Shown here: positions 1 through 9,919 of the stretch, piece by piece
Numbering within the stretch: position 1 is the first letter of the stretch
How the letters are laid out: every line of letters begins with the position of its first letter
Position numbers and translations under genes: made by a program
Notes under the pieces: model-generated
Told to the model about the DNA's origin: nothing
The model's database searches: none
Seen by the model: only the letters and a program-made list of their open reading frames with translations
Assembly: GCA_009773645.1 (NCBI GenBank)
Contig: WSYB01000027.1
Location: forward strand, 1-54,739
DNA length: 54,739 nt
Direction: 5' to 3'
DNA from: Geobacteraceae bacterium
GTDB taxonomy: Bacteria > Desulfobacterota > Desulfuromonadia > Geobacterales > Geobacteraceae

Positions 1-87
1 AATTTACTAATTGTGTGGACCCACAATCTTCTCGTCTACTATTTAGTTTTCAAAGACCAATCTGCCGTTTCTCGCGGCAGACTTGAG

Positions 88-116
88 AATATATCCGAAT
101 CGGTTTTCTCTGTCAA
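88..116 (-). promoter_or_regulatory. Sigma-70 promoter, probable rrn P2, reading left off the window
   Basis: On the minus strand a TTGACA hexamer (111-116) and a TATATT hexamer (88-93) are separated by exactly 17 bases. Transcription would start near 81 and run off the left edge. The first transcribed bases form a hairpin (61-67 pairing with 75-81, TCTGCCG/CGGCAGA). They are followed by CTTTGAAAACTAAATAG, a string typical of rRNA leaders. No rRNA gene is inside the window, so the rrn assignment is inference. Confidence 0.75.
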
Positions 117-179
117 TATTTTTTTTCAAAAACCAATTTTTTATTTTTTCTCCATCTGCCCCGTTCAAACAAGACGCTC

Positions 180-208
180 TTTATAACAAACCATTCAATC
201 CCGGTCAA
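180..208 (-). promoter_or_regulatory. Sigma-70 promoter, probable rrn P1, upstream tandem copy
   Basis: Minus-strand TTGACC (203-208) and TATAAA (180-185) are 17 bases apart. This site lies about 92 bp upstream of a second near-consensus promoter reading the same way. Tandem strong promoters are typical of rRNA operons. The AT-rich stretch 117-179 between them holds no ORF. Confidence 0.65.
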
Positions 209-246
209 CACTTTTTTGCATAAATTTACTAATCAGACAAAAACAT

Positions 247-274
247 AAAGACGGCCGCATTGCGGCCGTCTTTT
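247..274 (-). terminator. Rho-independent terminator after metY
   Basis: A GC-rich stem (AGACGGCCGC pairing with GCGGCCGTCT, three-base loop) lies 20 bp after the metY stop. On the minus strand it is followed by a T-rich run. It separates metY from the tandem promoters to the left. Confidence 0.85.
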
Positions 275-294
275 CCGTCGCTAATTCCTCTCAC

Positions 295-1596
<1,302 letters not shown>

Positions 1597-1650
1597 TCAT
1601 TGAAAGTCTCGGTAAATTTATAAAGTTAGTAAAGAAATACTGCCCCGAAT

Positions 1651-1678
1651 TTTATATAAGCTCTATCTATTCTGTCAA
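1651..1678 (-). promoter_or_regulatory. Sigma-70 promoter of metY
   Basis: Minus-strand TTGACA (1673-1678) and TATAAA (1651-1656), spacer 16 bases. The -35 box is only 5 bp past the malQ stop codon at 1684, so metY is probably transcribed separately from malQ. Confidence 0.7.
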
Positions 1679-1683
1679 CTATA

Positions 1684-3183
1684 TTATCCTGCGTTTATTC
1701 CTTGAGTTCTGCCATAGATATCCGTCAACTCACGCAGCCTCTTGGCGCACTTCGCCCCGAGATCGTCGGCTTTGAAGCGCCAGGACCAGTTCCCCATGGC
1801 AGTCCCCGGAATATTCATCCGCCCGGAGCTGTCAAGGGCCAGGATATCCTGTAAGGGGATTATGGCGGTATCGCCCACCGAGGCCAAAGAGGCCCGGATC
1901 AGGTCCCAGGAAATATCTCTGCCATCGGTATCCAAATAGGCAAAGATCGACTTTTTCTCTTTAGCCGGGAGCTTCGCAAACCAACCCATTGTGGTATCGT
2001 TGTCATGGGTTCCGGTGTAGACCACCGAGTCCCTGACGTGATTGTGGGGGAGATAGGGGTTGTCGGGTCCGGAACCGAAGGCAAACTGGAGGATCTTCAT
2101 TCCCGGGAACCCGAACCTGTCCCGCAGGGCCTCCACATCCGGAGTGATCACCCCAAGGTCCTCGGCAATAATGGGGAGCGGCCCCAAGGCGTCGAGCAGG
2201 GCATGGAAGAGGGCTTCGCCGGGGCCTTTAACCCACCGGCCGTTGACGGCGGTTTTTTCCATGGCCGGCACCTCCCAGTACGCCTCAAAGCCACGAAAAT
2301 GGTCAACCCTCACTATATCGTACAGCAGGAGGGCGCTCCGCATTCGTTCGACCCACCAGCCAAAGCCGTGATAGGCAACGGTTTCCCAATTGTAGAGAGG
2401 GTTCCCCCACAGCTGGCCGGTCTTGCTGAAATAATCGGGGGGGACCCCCGACACCACGGTCGCCCTTCCCCTTTCGTCCAGATGAAAGAGGTGGGGATTA
2501 CCCCATACATCGGCGGAATCAAAGGCAACAAAGATCGGGATATCGCCGACAACCTCAATCCCCTTTCCGTTAGCATAGCCTTTCACCCCCCGCCATTGCC
2601 GGAAAAATTGCCATTGCATGTACTTCACTTCGCCAATGGTGACCCCCAGCTTCTGCGAATACTCTTCCAGCGCATCCGGACGGCGTCGGGCGATTTCTTC
2701 AGGCCAGTCGCACCAGCTTTTGCCATGGTGGGCATCCTTGAGCGCCATGAACAGGGCAAAATCGTGCAGCCAGCCGGCGGCATCACAAAATTGCCGGAAA
2801 TCGCTATTTCGTCCTTCATCGGCGCCGCCAAAGAAGTTTGCCGCCGCACGCCGCAGCACCCCCATCTTGTACGTTTCCACCTTCTGGTAATCGACCCGGT
2901 CGTTGGTAAAGCCGCTCTGCAGGTCGAAAGCCGCAACATCCCCTTCTTCAACCAGAGTCGGAAGGTCGATTATAAGGGGGTTGCCGGCAAAAGCTGAATA
3001 GCAGGAATAGGGAGAGTTGCCGTAGGCTGCCGGCCCCAGAGGAAGAACCTGCCAAAGGGATTGTCCGGCGCTGTGAAGGAAATCTACGAACCGGCAGGCT
3101 TCACTTCCCAGAGAGCCGATTCCGCCCTCGCCGGGAAGGGAGGTGGGATGAAGCAGAACTCCGCTTTTTCTTCTGTGATGCAT
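1684..3183 (-). CDS. malQ: 4-alpha-glucanotransferase (amylomaltase)
   Basis: GH77 disproportionating enzyme that transfers 1,4-alpha-glucan chains between maltodextrins or glycogen. It is a roughly 499-residue amylomaltase of the compact bacterial type. Expected catalytic residues are visible: nucleophile D294 in VRVDHFRGFEAYWEVP, acid/base E341 in IIAEDLG, and the stabilising D394 in GTHDND. The N-terminal SGVLLHPTSLPG motif is diagnostic. I start at MHHRRKSG because GAGAGG lies 5 bases upstream; the open frame extends to 3258 without such a site. A hairpin (3231-3238 with 3250-3257) lies in the leader. Likely role is storage glycogen metabolism; no other gly/mal gene is adjacent. Confidence 0.95.
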   Translation of the reverse strand: MHHRRKSGVLLHPTSLPGEGGIGSLGSEACRFVDFLHSAGQSLWQVLPLGPAAYGNSPYSCYSAFAGNPLIIDLPTLVEEGDVAAFDLQSGFTNDRVDYQKVETYKMGVLRRAAANFFGGADEGRNSDFRQFCDAAGWLHDFALFMALKDAHHGKSWCDWPEEIARRRPDALEEYSQKLGVTIGEVKYMQWQFFRQWRGVKGYANGKGIEVVGDIPIFVAFDSADVWGNPHLFHLDERGRATVVSGVPPDYFSKTGQLWGNPLYNWETVAYHGFGWWVERMRSALLLYDIVRVDHFRGFEAYWEVPAMEKTAVNGRWVKGPGEALFHALLDALGPLPIIAEDLGVITPDVEALRDRFGFPGMKILQFAFGSGPDNPYLPHNHVRDSVVYTGTHDNDTTMGWFAKLPAKEKKSIFAYLDTDGRDISWDLIRASLASVGDTAIIPLQDILALDSSGRMNIPGTAMGNWSWRFKADDLGAKCAKRLRELTDIYGRTQGINAG

Positions 3184-3396
3184 GGGGGCCTCTCTGGTTT
3201 CTTCAAATTGCCGACACGGGGAAAAAGTTCTGGCTGCTAAGCTAAAGTCAGCAGCCATCCGGCTTTTAGACTATGCCACAAAGTCATGAAATTGCAAGGC
3301 AAAAGGAGTTGAACGGGGCGTCAACCTCTCCCGCTTTACGAAAAGCGCCAAAAATGATATATGATGACAAATTTGCATGCAAAGGGAGCGTGGGCA

Positions 3397-3561
3397 ATGG
3401 AAACCATCAAAACCGCCATGTTTGAAACCCTGATCGAGAGCGCCACCCCCGACGGGGATGGTGGCTTCACCTTTACCCTGGAGGGTAAAACCTATAAGAT
3501 AAAGGACACCCTGGAAATATCCAAAATCGCCCAGGATCACGGTTACATCATCATCTACTGA
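3397..3561 (+). CDS. Small hypothetical protein (54 aa)
   Basis: An acidic 54-residue ORF starting METIKTAMFE and ending HGYIIIY, preceded by an AGGGAG ribosome-binding site. The frame is open from 3361, but the internal ATG at 3397 has the better site. Its 3' end overlaps the convergent sbcC stop by 11 bp, a compact arrangement that suggests a real gene. The sequence alternates short polar and hydrophobic stretches (FTFTLEGKTYKIKDTLEIS), like a small beta-rich fold. I do not recognise a family. A weak promoter (TTTACG-17-TATATG) may lie just upstream. Confidence 0.6.
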   Translation: METIKTAMFETLIESATPDGDGGFTFTLEGKTYKIKDTLEISKIAQDHGYIIIY

Positions 3562-6500
3562 CCCTCTCCACGGAGATAATCCGCTTGCATCCCGGTCCAC
3601 TCAGGCTGCTGCGACCAGCACTGCCGGCCTCTACCTGAATCTGGGTGCCGATGCGCTCTTTGAGCGCAGGGACATGAGAGATAATGCCGATCAGCTTGCC
3701 GTCCTGCTGCAGGCCTGAGAGAGTTTCAAGGGCCGTTTCAAGGGCGTCTTCATCGAGAGTGCCGAACCCTTCGTCGAGAAACAGGGAATCGACGCGCACG
3801 TTGCGGCTGGCCATGCTGGACAGGCCGAGGGAAAGGGCAAGGCTGGCGATGAAACTCTCACCGCCGGACAGGTTCTTGGTGGATCGGATCTCCCCTGCCT
3901 GGTAGTTGTCGATGACGTTCAGTTCTAGCGGGTCAGCGCTGTCGCGCACCAGGATATAGCGGTCGCTCATCTTTTGCAGCTGGCGGTTGGCGTGGGCAAC
4001 CATCAACTCGAAGGTGAGCCCCTGGGCAAAATTGCGGAACCGCTTGCCGTCACCGGAACCGATAAGCGCATGCAGTCGCTCCCACCGGTCGCACTCCTGC
4101 CTCTGTATCTCAATCGCCTGGAGCCGGCTCTGATGACGCTGCTGCTGTTCGGCGTGCTGCTGGAGTTTCTGATGAAGCGCCCCCAGTCCCTTCTGCAGCT
4201 CACTCAACTGCCCCGTAACAGCGGCGTTCTCCTCCCGGATCAGATCGAGCGGCTTATCGGTCAGATTTTTATTCAGCTCACCCTCCAAAGCCTCCTTGCG
4301 ATCCTGCTGACGGGTCTGAATTGCAGTCTCATCCTTGCGCAGGGTGTCGGCCCATTGCGTGAGTTCATCGAAGCGCTCCTGCGGCAGGCACGCCTGCAAA
4401 AAGGCTGCTTCATCTGCAAAACCGGTATCAATCAGACGCAGACAGAAGGCCGCTTCCAGTTCGGAAAGCTGCTCACCTCTCCGGGCAATGGACACCGTCA
4501 GTCGTTCAATCTGCCGGTTCAGTCCGTCAAGCTCGGCCTGAAGGCGGTTCTGCTCCTGCAGCGCCGCTTCGCGCCGCTCGCCGGCCTGTCGCAGCGCATC
4601 TGCCAGCCGTTTTTCCTCTACATCCGGGTTGCGCTCTCCATACCGTTCCAGACGCTGCTCGACCAGTGCATCCCGCTGTGCGGTTCTCTCCCGCAACTGC
4701 TGTTCCTTATTCGCGAGCGTCTTTTCCGATTCTGCCAACAGAGCCCGCTGCTTCTCCCTTTCAGCAGCAAGGTCGGCACGCCCTTTTTCCAAACGCTCCC
4801 GGGCCTGCACCCGCTGAACATACGCGCTGCGGCGGGCGGTCAAAGCAGCCAGCAGCTCATCGGCCTTGTCCGGAACGATCTCTGTGCTGCCATACGCTGC
4901 AACCGCACTCTCGACTTCGGCCAGCACCCGGTCAAGATCATCGTGAAGGACCGCGGATTCACCCTCCAGACGCTTACATTCCGACAGCGCCGATTCTTGC
5001 CCCAACCGGGCGGCCAGTCGCGCCTTATCATGCTCTGCGAGCTCGTCCTTGAGCTTGTTAAGCGCTCCCTGAGCGCTGCGTTCTTCCTGTTCTTTCTGTT
5101 CGGCCTCCTGGATGATGCCACGCCGGTTGACCAACTCCCCCCGGCATGTATCAGTCTCGTGCCGGATGAGCTCCGACCACGCCCCCGCGTCGGCACTCAC
5201 GCCCAGTTCGACGAAACCACTTGCGCAGAAGGCCTCATCGCGCAGCTGCCGCTCCTGAAGCTCGGCCTGATCCTGTCCGACCTGTTGCAGATCTTTGCCA
5301 ACAGCAACCTGCTCCAGCTTGATCTGGGAAAGCTGCTCCCGCACCCTTTTCGCCTCGGCGAGAGCCAGCTCCAGCTCCTTCTGTGCCTCATCCATCTGTG
5401 GAATGTTACCGGCGGCGTAGGGGTGTTCGCTGGCGCCGCAGAGGGGGCAAGGCACGCCGTCCACGAGCTGCTTTCGATCATCTTCCAGGCTGCGCACCAG
5501 GTTGAGTAATACGACGTTATCCTGCAACTGGCGGGCAACCCGCTCTCGCAATTCAGATTCGGCCGCCAGCGTTTCCTCCCGATGTGCATGCGCCTGCCGC
5601 TTCTGCTCAAGCTCTTCCCCCCGCAGCTTCAGCTCCGCCAGCTTCGGCTTGACCTCTTCTATCCGTGCCAGGGTTTCCTGCATCGCTCCCAGGCGACTCT
5701 GTCGGTTTGCAAGCGTTTCCGCTTCATCGCGCCACGCGGAAAGATCACGTCCCTGCAACAGGGCTTCGCGTGCCGCCCGTACCCCCGCCAGCCGATTTTC
5801 GGCCGCTGTGACGGCTTGCAGCGCCCCCTGCCACACGGTCTCTGCCCGGCTAAGCGTGAGCGTGGCGGTCTCGACGAGTGCGGCATGCCGCCCCAGCTTT
5901 GCCTGCGTATCGCGGCACTGTTTATCAAGGGTTTTGAGGGCCTTCAACTGCTGTTCGATCCCGGTCAGGGCCTCGGCCAATCCGGCATCGGCCTGATGTT
6001 CAGCCAGAAAGGCCGCGACCCCTTGCAACTCCTCCCCGGTCTCGTTCATGCGTTGACCGCATTGTTCCATCGCCAGACGATAGTCGCCGTTCTGGCGATG
6101 CGTTTTTTCGATGTCGGCCTTTAAGCCCTTTAGCTGGGTTTGGGCCTCGCCGAGCTTGACGTCAAGCGCACGCGTCATGCGGATCAGCTCTGCCTCTCGT
6201 GTCTGCTCGACCCGGGCGCTTTCAAGCCCGATCTCAGCCAGTTCCAACGCATCAAAAGCCGCCTGCCAGCCAAGCTGAAGCTGGGGGAGTCGTTCTGCGG
6301 CGGCCGCCAGTTCGCCCTGTTCCCCCGCCTGCTGCGTTCGCATCGAAAGGATACGGGAATGGTCGCCGCCAAGTTTCAGGGCGCGACCAGCCAGCGCCAG
6401 TCGTTCCAGCTCCGGCGCAGCCGCAGCTTTGCGCGTCTCGAAGGCAAGCCGGTCCTGATCCAGTTGCAGGAGTTCACCCTCAAGAGCCGCTATCCGCTCC

Positions 6501-7246
6501 CGCCAGGACTGGGCTTCGCGGATAATCCGGGCATCGGCGGTCAGGGTGCTTTCCGCCTGTTGCAGTTCGGATTTTTCGCGGAGCAGGGCCTCCTCTTCCG
6601 CAGGCGACAGCAGCTGGATGCCATCGAGCTCGGCACGCATCTCCCCTAACCGCTTGCGCTCTTCCGAGGTGCGCTCGTGAACCTTGATGGAAATCCGGCT
6701 GTAGATCGCGGTGCCGGTGATCTGCTCCAGAATCGGGGCGCGCTCGTCGGGACGGGCCTGCAAAAAGGCGGCGAAGCCCCCCTGCGCCAGCAACATCGAA
6801 CGGGTGAAGCGATCGAAGTCCATGCCGGTGACATCCTCAACCTTGCTCGCCACGGCTTTCACCTTTGATTCGAGGATCATCCCGCTTTCGGCCTCGGCGA
6901 TTTCATGCCGTGGCGACTGCAATTGGCCGTCAGCCTGCTTGCGCGAGCGGTGTTGGCTCCAGTGGCAGCGGAAGCGCCCCTTGGCTGTTTCGAATTCAAC
7001 CTCGGCAAAACATTCGCCGGTCTGCCGCGACATGATTTCGTTCTCGCCCTGGGTGATCCTGTTGAGACGGGGGGTCTGGCCGTAAAGGGCCAGGCAGATA
7101 GCGTCGAGGATGGTTGTCTTGCCCGCGCCGGTCGGCCCGGTGATGGCAAAGATACCGCTGGAGACATAGTCGGGGTGCGTGAAATCGATATCCCAAACAC
7201 CGGCCAGGGAGTTCAGATTTTTGAAACTCAGACTGAGGATTTTCAT
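3551..7246 (-). CDS. sbcC: Nuclease SbcCD subunit C (Rad50-like ATPase)
   Basis: Large SMC/Rad50-type ATPase that partners SbcD to cleave DNA hairpins and protein-blocked ends, resolving palindromes and replication intermediates. The 1231 residues show Walker A GPTGAGKT (37-44), long coiled coils, a zinc-hook CPLC near residue 600, the ABC signature LSGGES near 1127 and Walker B LFLDEGFGTLD near 1157. It overlaps the sbcD stop by 4 bp (ATGA), so the two are translationally coupled. Its stop codon overlaps the small ORF on the other strand. This activity is relevant to the perfect palindrome at 34078-34119, since SbcCD normally attacks such structures. Confidence 0.96.
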   Translation of the reverse strand: MKILSLSFKNLNSLAGVWDIDFTHPDYVSSGIFAITGPTGAGKTTILDAICLALYGQTPRLNRITQGENEIMSRQTGECFAEVEFETAKGRFRCHWSQHRSRKQADGQLQSPRHEIAEAESGMILESKVKAVASKVEDVTGMDFDRFTRSMLLAQGGFAAFLQARPDERAPILEQITGTAIYSRISIKVHERTSEERKRLGEMRAELDGIQLLSPAEEEALLREKSELQQAESTLTADARIIREAQSWRERIAALEGELLQLDQDRLAFETRKAAAAPELERLALAGRALKLGGDHSRILSMRTQQAGEQGELAAAAERLPQLQLGWQAAFDALELAEIGLESARVEQTREAELIRMTRALDVKLGEAQTQLKGLKADIEKTHRQNGDYRLAMEQCGQRMNETGEELQGVAAFLAEHQADAGLAEALTGIEQQLKALKTLDKQCRDTQAKLGRHAALVETATLTLSRAETVWQGALQAVTAAENRLAGVRAAREALLQGRDLSAWRDEAETLANRQSRLGAMQETLARIEEVKPKLAELKLRGEELEQKRQAHAHREETLAAESELRERVARQLQDNVVLLNLVRSLEDDRKQLVDGVPCPLCGASEHPYAAGNIPQMDEAQKELELALAEAKRVREQLSQIKLEQVAVGKDLQQVGQDQAELQERQLRDEAFCASGFVELGVSADAGAWSELIRHETDTCRGELVNRRGIIQEAEQKEQEERSAQGALNKLKDELAEHDKARLAARLGQESALSECKRLEGESAVLHDDLDRVLAEVESAVAAYGSTEIVPDKADELLAALTARRSAYVQRVQARERLEKGRADLAAEREKQRALLAESEKTLANKEQQLRERTAQRDALVEQRLERYGERNPDVEEKRLADALRQAGERREAALQEQNRLQAELDGLNRQIERLTVSIARRGEQLSELEAAFCLRLIDTGFADEAAFLQACLPQERFDELTQWADTLRKDETAIQTRQQDRKEALEGELNKNLTDKPLDLIREENAAVTGQLSELQKGLGALHQKLQQHAEQQQRHQSRLQAIEIQRQECDRWERLHALIGSGDGKRFRNFAQGLTFELMVAHANRQLQKMSDRYILVRDSADPLELNVIDNYQAGEIRSTKNLSGGESFIASLALSLGLSSMASRNVRVDSLFLDEGFGTLDEDALETALETLSGLQQDGKLIGIISHVPALKERIGTQIQVEAGSAGRSSLSGPGCKRIISVERVSR

Positions 7247-8475
7247 AGTTCCCCCAGGGTGGCTTCTTCGTGCAATGCGGCAACGGTCTCACGAAAAGCC
7301 GCGACCAGTTCAGCCTGCTGTTCCTGCGGCACCGCATGGGCAGCGAGGCAACGGGCAAAAACATCGTCAACGGTGAGATCATCCAGGGTCTCTTCCGTCG
7401 CCATCCGGCTCAAGGTCCGCTCCACCAGGCGCATGTTCTTTGCCCGCAGGATTTCCAGGGCACTCCCGTCGATCAGCTCGCGCAAGCGCTCCTGCAGATC
7501 ACCTATGACCTCGTCCCCTTCGTAGATCACCTCCAGCCATATCGAAGCGGACTCCTTTTTCAGGGCGGCTATACGCTCGCTGACACGCTTCCAGTCGCCG
7601 CGCACCGTTGCCAGCGACTGAAAACCCGGAACTGGTATTTCCTGGACCGTCACTCCTTCGGCGCCTACATTAACCGCCACCACGATCTTTCGTTGCCCGG
7701 CCTCGCCGAAGCTCATCGGGATGGGCGCCCCCGAATAGCGGCGGACATCCGAGCCGCTCACCCGCTGCGCCACATGCAGATGCCCGAGGGCCAGATAGTC
7801 GAAGCAATCGGGAAAGACATCGGCACGCACTTGCCCAAGGTTTCCGACATACAGCTCCCGCACCCCATCGCCTTCCACGGTCCGGCCGCCGCTTGTGAAA
7901 AGGTGCCCCATGGCGATAATGGGGAGCTCCTCCCCAAGCTCGGAGCGCTTGGCAACGGCCGCTTCGCCCACCTGCCGGTAATGGTCGCGGATCCCCTCCA
8001 CCAGTTTGCGCCCCTTGTCCTCAAAGGTTTCACCGGCCTCGGCCCGGCGGATATCCCGGTCGCGCAGATAGGGGACGGCGCAGACGATCAGCTCCGGCTT
8101 AGCGTCGGCATCGTTCAGCACCACCAGCTCGTCTTCCACCGCCTCGGCCATGCAGCCGACAACGTGCACGTTGAGATAACGCAACACCTCGCGGGGGGCA
8201 TTGAGGAAAGACGGGGAATCGTGGTTGCCCGCCGTAACCACGACATGACGGCACCCAGTGCCGGCCACCCGGCACAAAAAGCGGTAATAGAGCTCCAGCG
8301 CCCGATTGCTCGGTGTGCCGTTGTCAAAAACGTCACCAGCAACGAGCAGTGCCTTGACCCCTTCGGCTGCAATGCAGCCGATCAGCCAGTCGAGAAAGCG
8401 CTCAAACTCTTCGTAGCGTTTGCGGCCGTAGAGCGCCCGCCCTATGTGCCAGTCAGATGTATGCAGGATTTTCAT
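7243..8475 (-). CDS. sbcD: Nuclease SbcCD subunit D (Mre11-like phosphoesterase)
   Basis: Mn-dependent calcineurin-type phosphoesterase, the nuclease half of SbcCD. Metal-binding motifs are in the expected order: DWHIGR (D8, H10), GDVFDNG (D48), GNHD (N84, H85), then GHLFTSGG and GHLHVAQ. The 410-residue length is normal. It is the first gene of the sbcDC operon and overlaps sbcC by 4 bp. The 54 bp before it separate it from the ATPase gene upstream on the same strand, so co-transcription with that gene is possible. Confidence 0.96.
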   Translation of the reverse strand: MKILHTSDWHIGRALYGRKRYEEFERFLDWLIGCIAAEGVKALLVAGDVFDNGTPSNRALELYYRFLCRVAGTGCRHVVVTAGNHDSPSFLNAPREVLRYLNVHVVGCMAEAVEDELVVLNDADAKPELIVCAVPYLRDRDIRRAEAGETFEDKGRKLVEGIRDHYRQVGEAAVAKRSELGEELPIIAMGHLFTSGGRTVEGDGVRELYVGNLGQVRADVFPDCFDYLALGHLHVAQRVSGSDVRRYSGAPIPMSFGEAGQRKIVVAVNVGAEGVTVQEIPVPGFQSLATVRGDWKRVSERIAALKKESASIWLEVIYEGDEVIGDLQERLRELIDGSALEILRAKNMRLVERTLSRMATEETLDDLTVDDVFARCLAAHAVPQEQQAELVAAFRETVAALHEEATLGEL

Positions 8476-8529
8476 GTAAAGCTATTCCTTATGTTTCCGT
8501 CTGTTCCTCAGATCGTTCTCTATCCCCCA

Positions 8530-9765
8530 TCAATAAAGATAGCCAAACAGCCAGAGTGGAATTCGGTTGCCGTGACCGATCTCGATACCATCAAGCGCCA
8601 GCCAGGCGTTCGCAACGTTCCTGATCTGCCTGCCATCCTTGTTCTTGCCACCGACCTCGAAGGTAATGGTGTCATCCACCAGAAAATCTCCCTGGCCGGG
8701 TACGGAGACACTGTGGCCGGTGCGCAGCATGTTCAGGAGGAACGTCTCCCGCATCGCGCCGGTATCCGGCGCTCTCCCTTCCGCCATCGCATAATAGAGA
8801 TTCGGATTGTTCAGGTAGATCTTCTCCGGCTTCTCCAACTCCCTTAAGCCCTTCCCGCTTTTCGATACGGTCAGGATCACCCCTGCGTCCTCAAGGTATT
8901 TCAGGTAGGTCTTCAGAGTCCGCTCGTCGCCGATCCCAAGCAAGTTCTTCAGGTGCTTCAGGTCTGGGGTGAAGGGAACCAACGACGAGATGATCGACAG
9001 GAGTTTTTCGATCTTCTGGATGCTCGACCCATTCAGGGACTGGTGGATGGCGAGAAGGTCACTCTCCAGGGTGGTATGGACATTCTGCTCAAGGGTCATG
9101 TAAAACTGGGTCTTGTCCTCATATTCCCGGAAATAGGGGTAATAGCCGCATTCCAGATACTCCTTGAAGAGGGCCAGCACCTTCAGTCCCTTCTTCTCCA
9201 GTTCTCCAACTACCGCATCGGCCGCCTGCTGGTGGCCGCTGAGAATGCTGTCGAGCGGCATGCTGTCGAAATAGATGCCGCAGTCCATGCCGACATATTC
9301 ACGGAACGACATGCCGTACATCCGGTAGACAATGGCGCGTCTGCTCAGGTCGTGGCTCCCTTTGGCGATCTCCAGGGCTGAGCTCCCTGAGGCCAGAATT
9401 TTCAGGTTGGGAAAGGTGTCGCAGATGCTCTTCAGTTCCATTGACCAGTCGGGATACTTATGGATTTCATCGAAGCAGATGAACTCGCCGCCGAGCTTGT
9501 AGAATTCGTCGGCGATCTCATAGAGCGAGGAGCGGGCCACGAGAAAATGGTCGGCCTGGAGGTAGAGCGCCTTGCGGCTGTAACGGTCGCCTTCATACCT
9601 CTCCAGCAAATGCTGTATCATGGCGGTCGTCTTGCCGATCCCCCGCTGGCCGACAATGATGGAAAAACGGTTGGTAAGGGAATGATCTCGGAGGAAGTAA
9701 CGTTTGAATTCGCGGTTGCGGATGCGGAGGAAGGTCTGGCTGAGGGTAATAAGATCATTGAGCAT
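8530..9765 (-). CDS. AAA ATPase with C-terminal DUF4143-type domain (first of three)
   Basis: A 411-residue protein of the AAA_14 plus DUF4143 architecture common in bacteria and archaea; its molecular role is unknown. Walker A is GQRGIGKTT, Walker B is ICFDEIHKYPDW, and sensor-like SGSSALEI follows. The C-terminal half has a winged-helix-like stretch and a nuclease-fold-like end (DFLVDDTITFEVGGKNKDG). Start chosen at MLNDLITLS with GGAG six bases upstream; the frame extends to 9963 but that segment contains the promoter. These genes are often found in mobile or variable regions. It is not closely similar to the neighbouring ATPase at 9920. Confidence 0.85.
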   Translation of the reverse strand: MLNDLITLSQTFLRIRNREFKRYFLRDHSLTNRFSIIVGQRGIGKTTAMIQHLLERYEGDRYSRKALYLQADHFLVARSSLYEIADEFYKLGGEFICFDEIHKYPDWSMELKSICDTFPNLKILASGSSALEIAKGSHDLSRRAIVYRMYGMSFREYVGMDCGIYFDSMPLDSILSGHQQAADAVVGELEKKGLKVLALFKEYLECGYYPYFREYEDKTQFYMTLEQNVHTTLESDLLAIHQSLNGSSIQKIEKLLSIISSLVPFTPDLKHLKNLLGIGDERTLKTYLKYLEDAGVILTVSKSGKGLRELEKPEKIYLNNPNLYYAMAEGRAPDTGAMRETFLLNMLRTGHSVSVPGQGDFLVDDTITFEVGGKNKDGRQIRNVANAWLALDGIEIGHGNRIPLWLFGYLY

Positions 9766-9800
9766 GGTTAGCTCCAAAATAGAAATAGTAACGTAATCCA

Positions 9801-9829
9801 ATTGTAGAGTAACATCTTTAGTAATGCAA
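9801..9829 (-). promoter_or_regulatory. Sigma-70-like promoter of the 8530-9765 ATPase gene
   Basis: Minus-strand TTGCAT (9824-9829) and TACAAT (9801-9806), spacer 17 bases, 36 bp before the chosen ATG. Its position supports the shorter start for the downstream ATPase. Confidence 0.6.
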
Positions 9830-9919
9830 TACGCTTTATAGGTTGCAGGTGAATTCAAGTAAATTGTCCCCCGAATTCCCAGCGAATTCCATCCGGAGAA
9901 ACGTTTTTTCTGCCGATGA

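Noticed and set aside
169-190. BoxA-like GCTCTTTA string on the plus strand
   Set aside because: Wrong strand for the leftward promoters, and it overlaps the -10 box of the upstream promoter.
3974-5509. Plus-strand ORF (511 aa) opposite sbcC
   Set aside because: Antisense shadow in a GC-rich gene; the minus-strand frame has all SbcC motifs.
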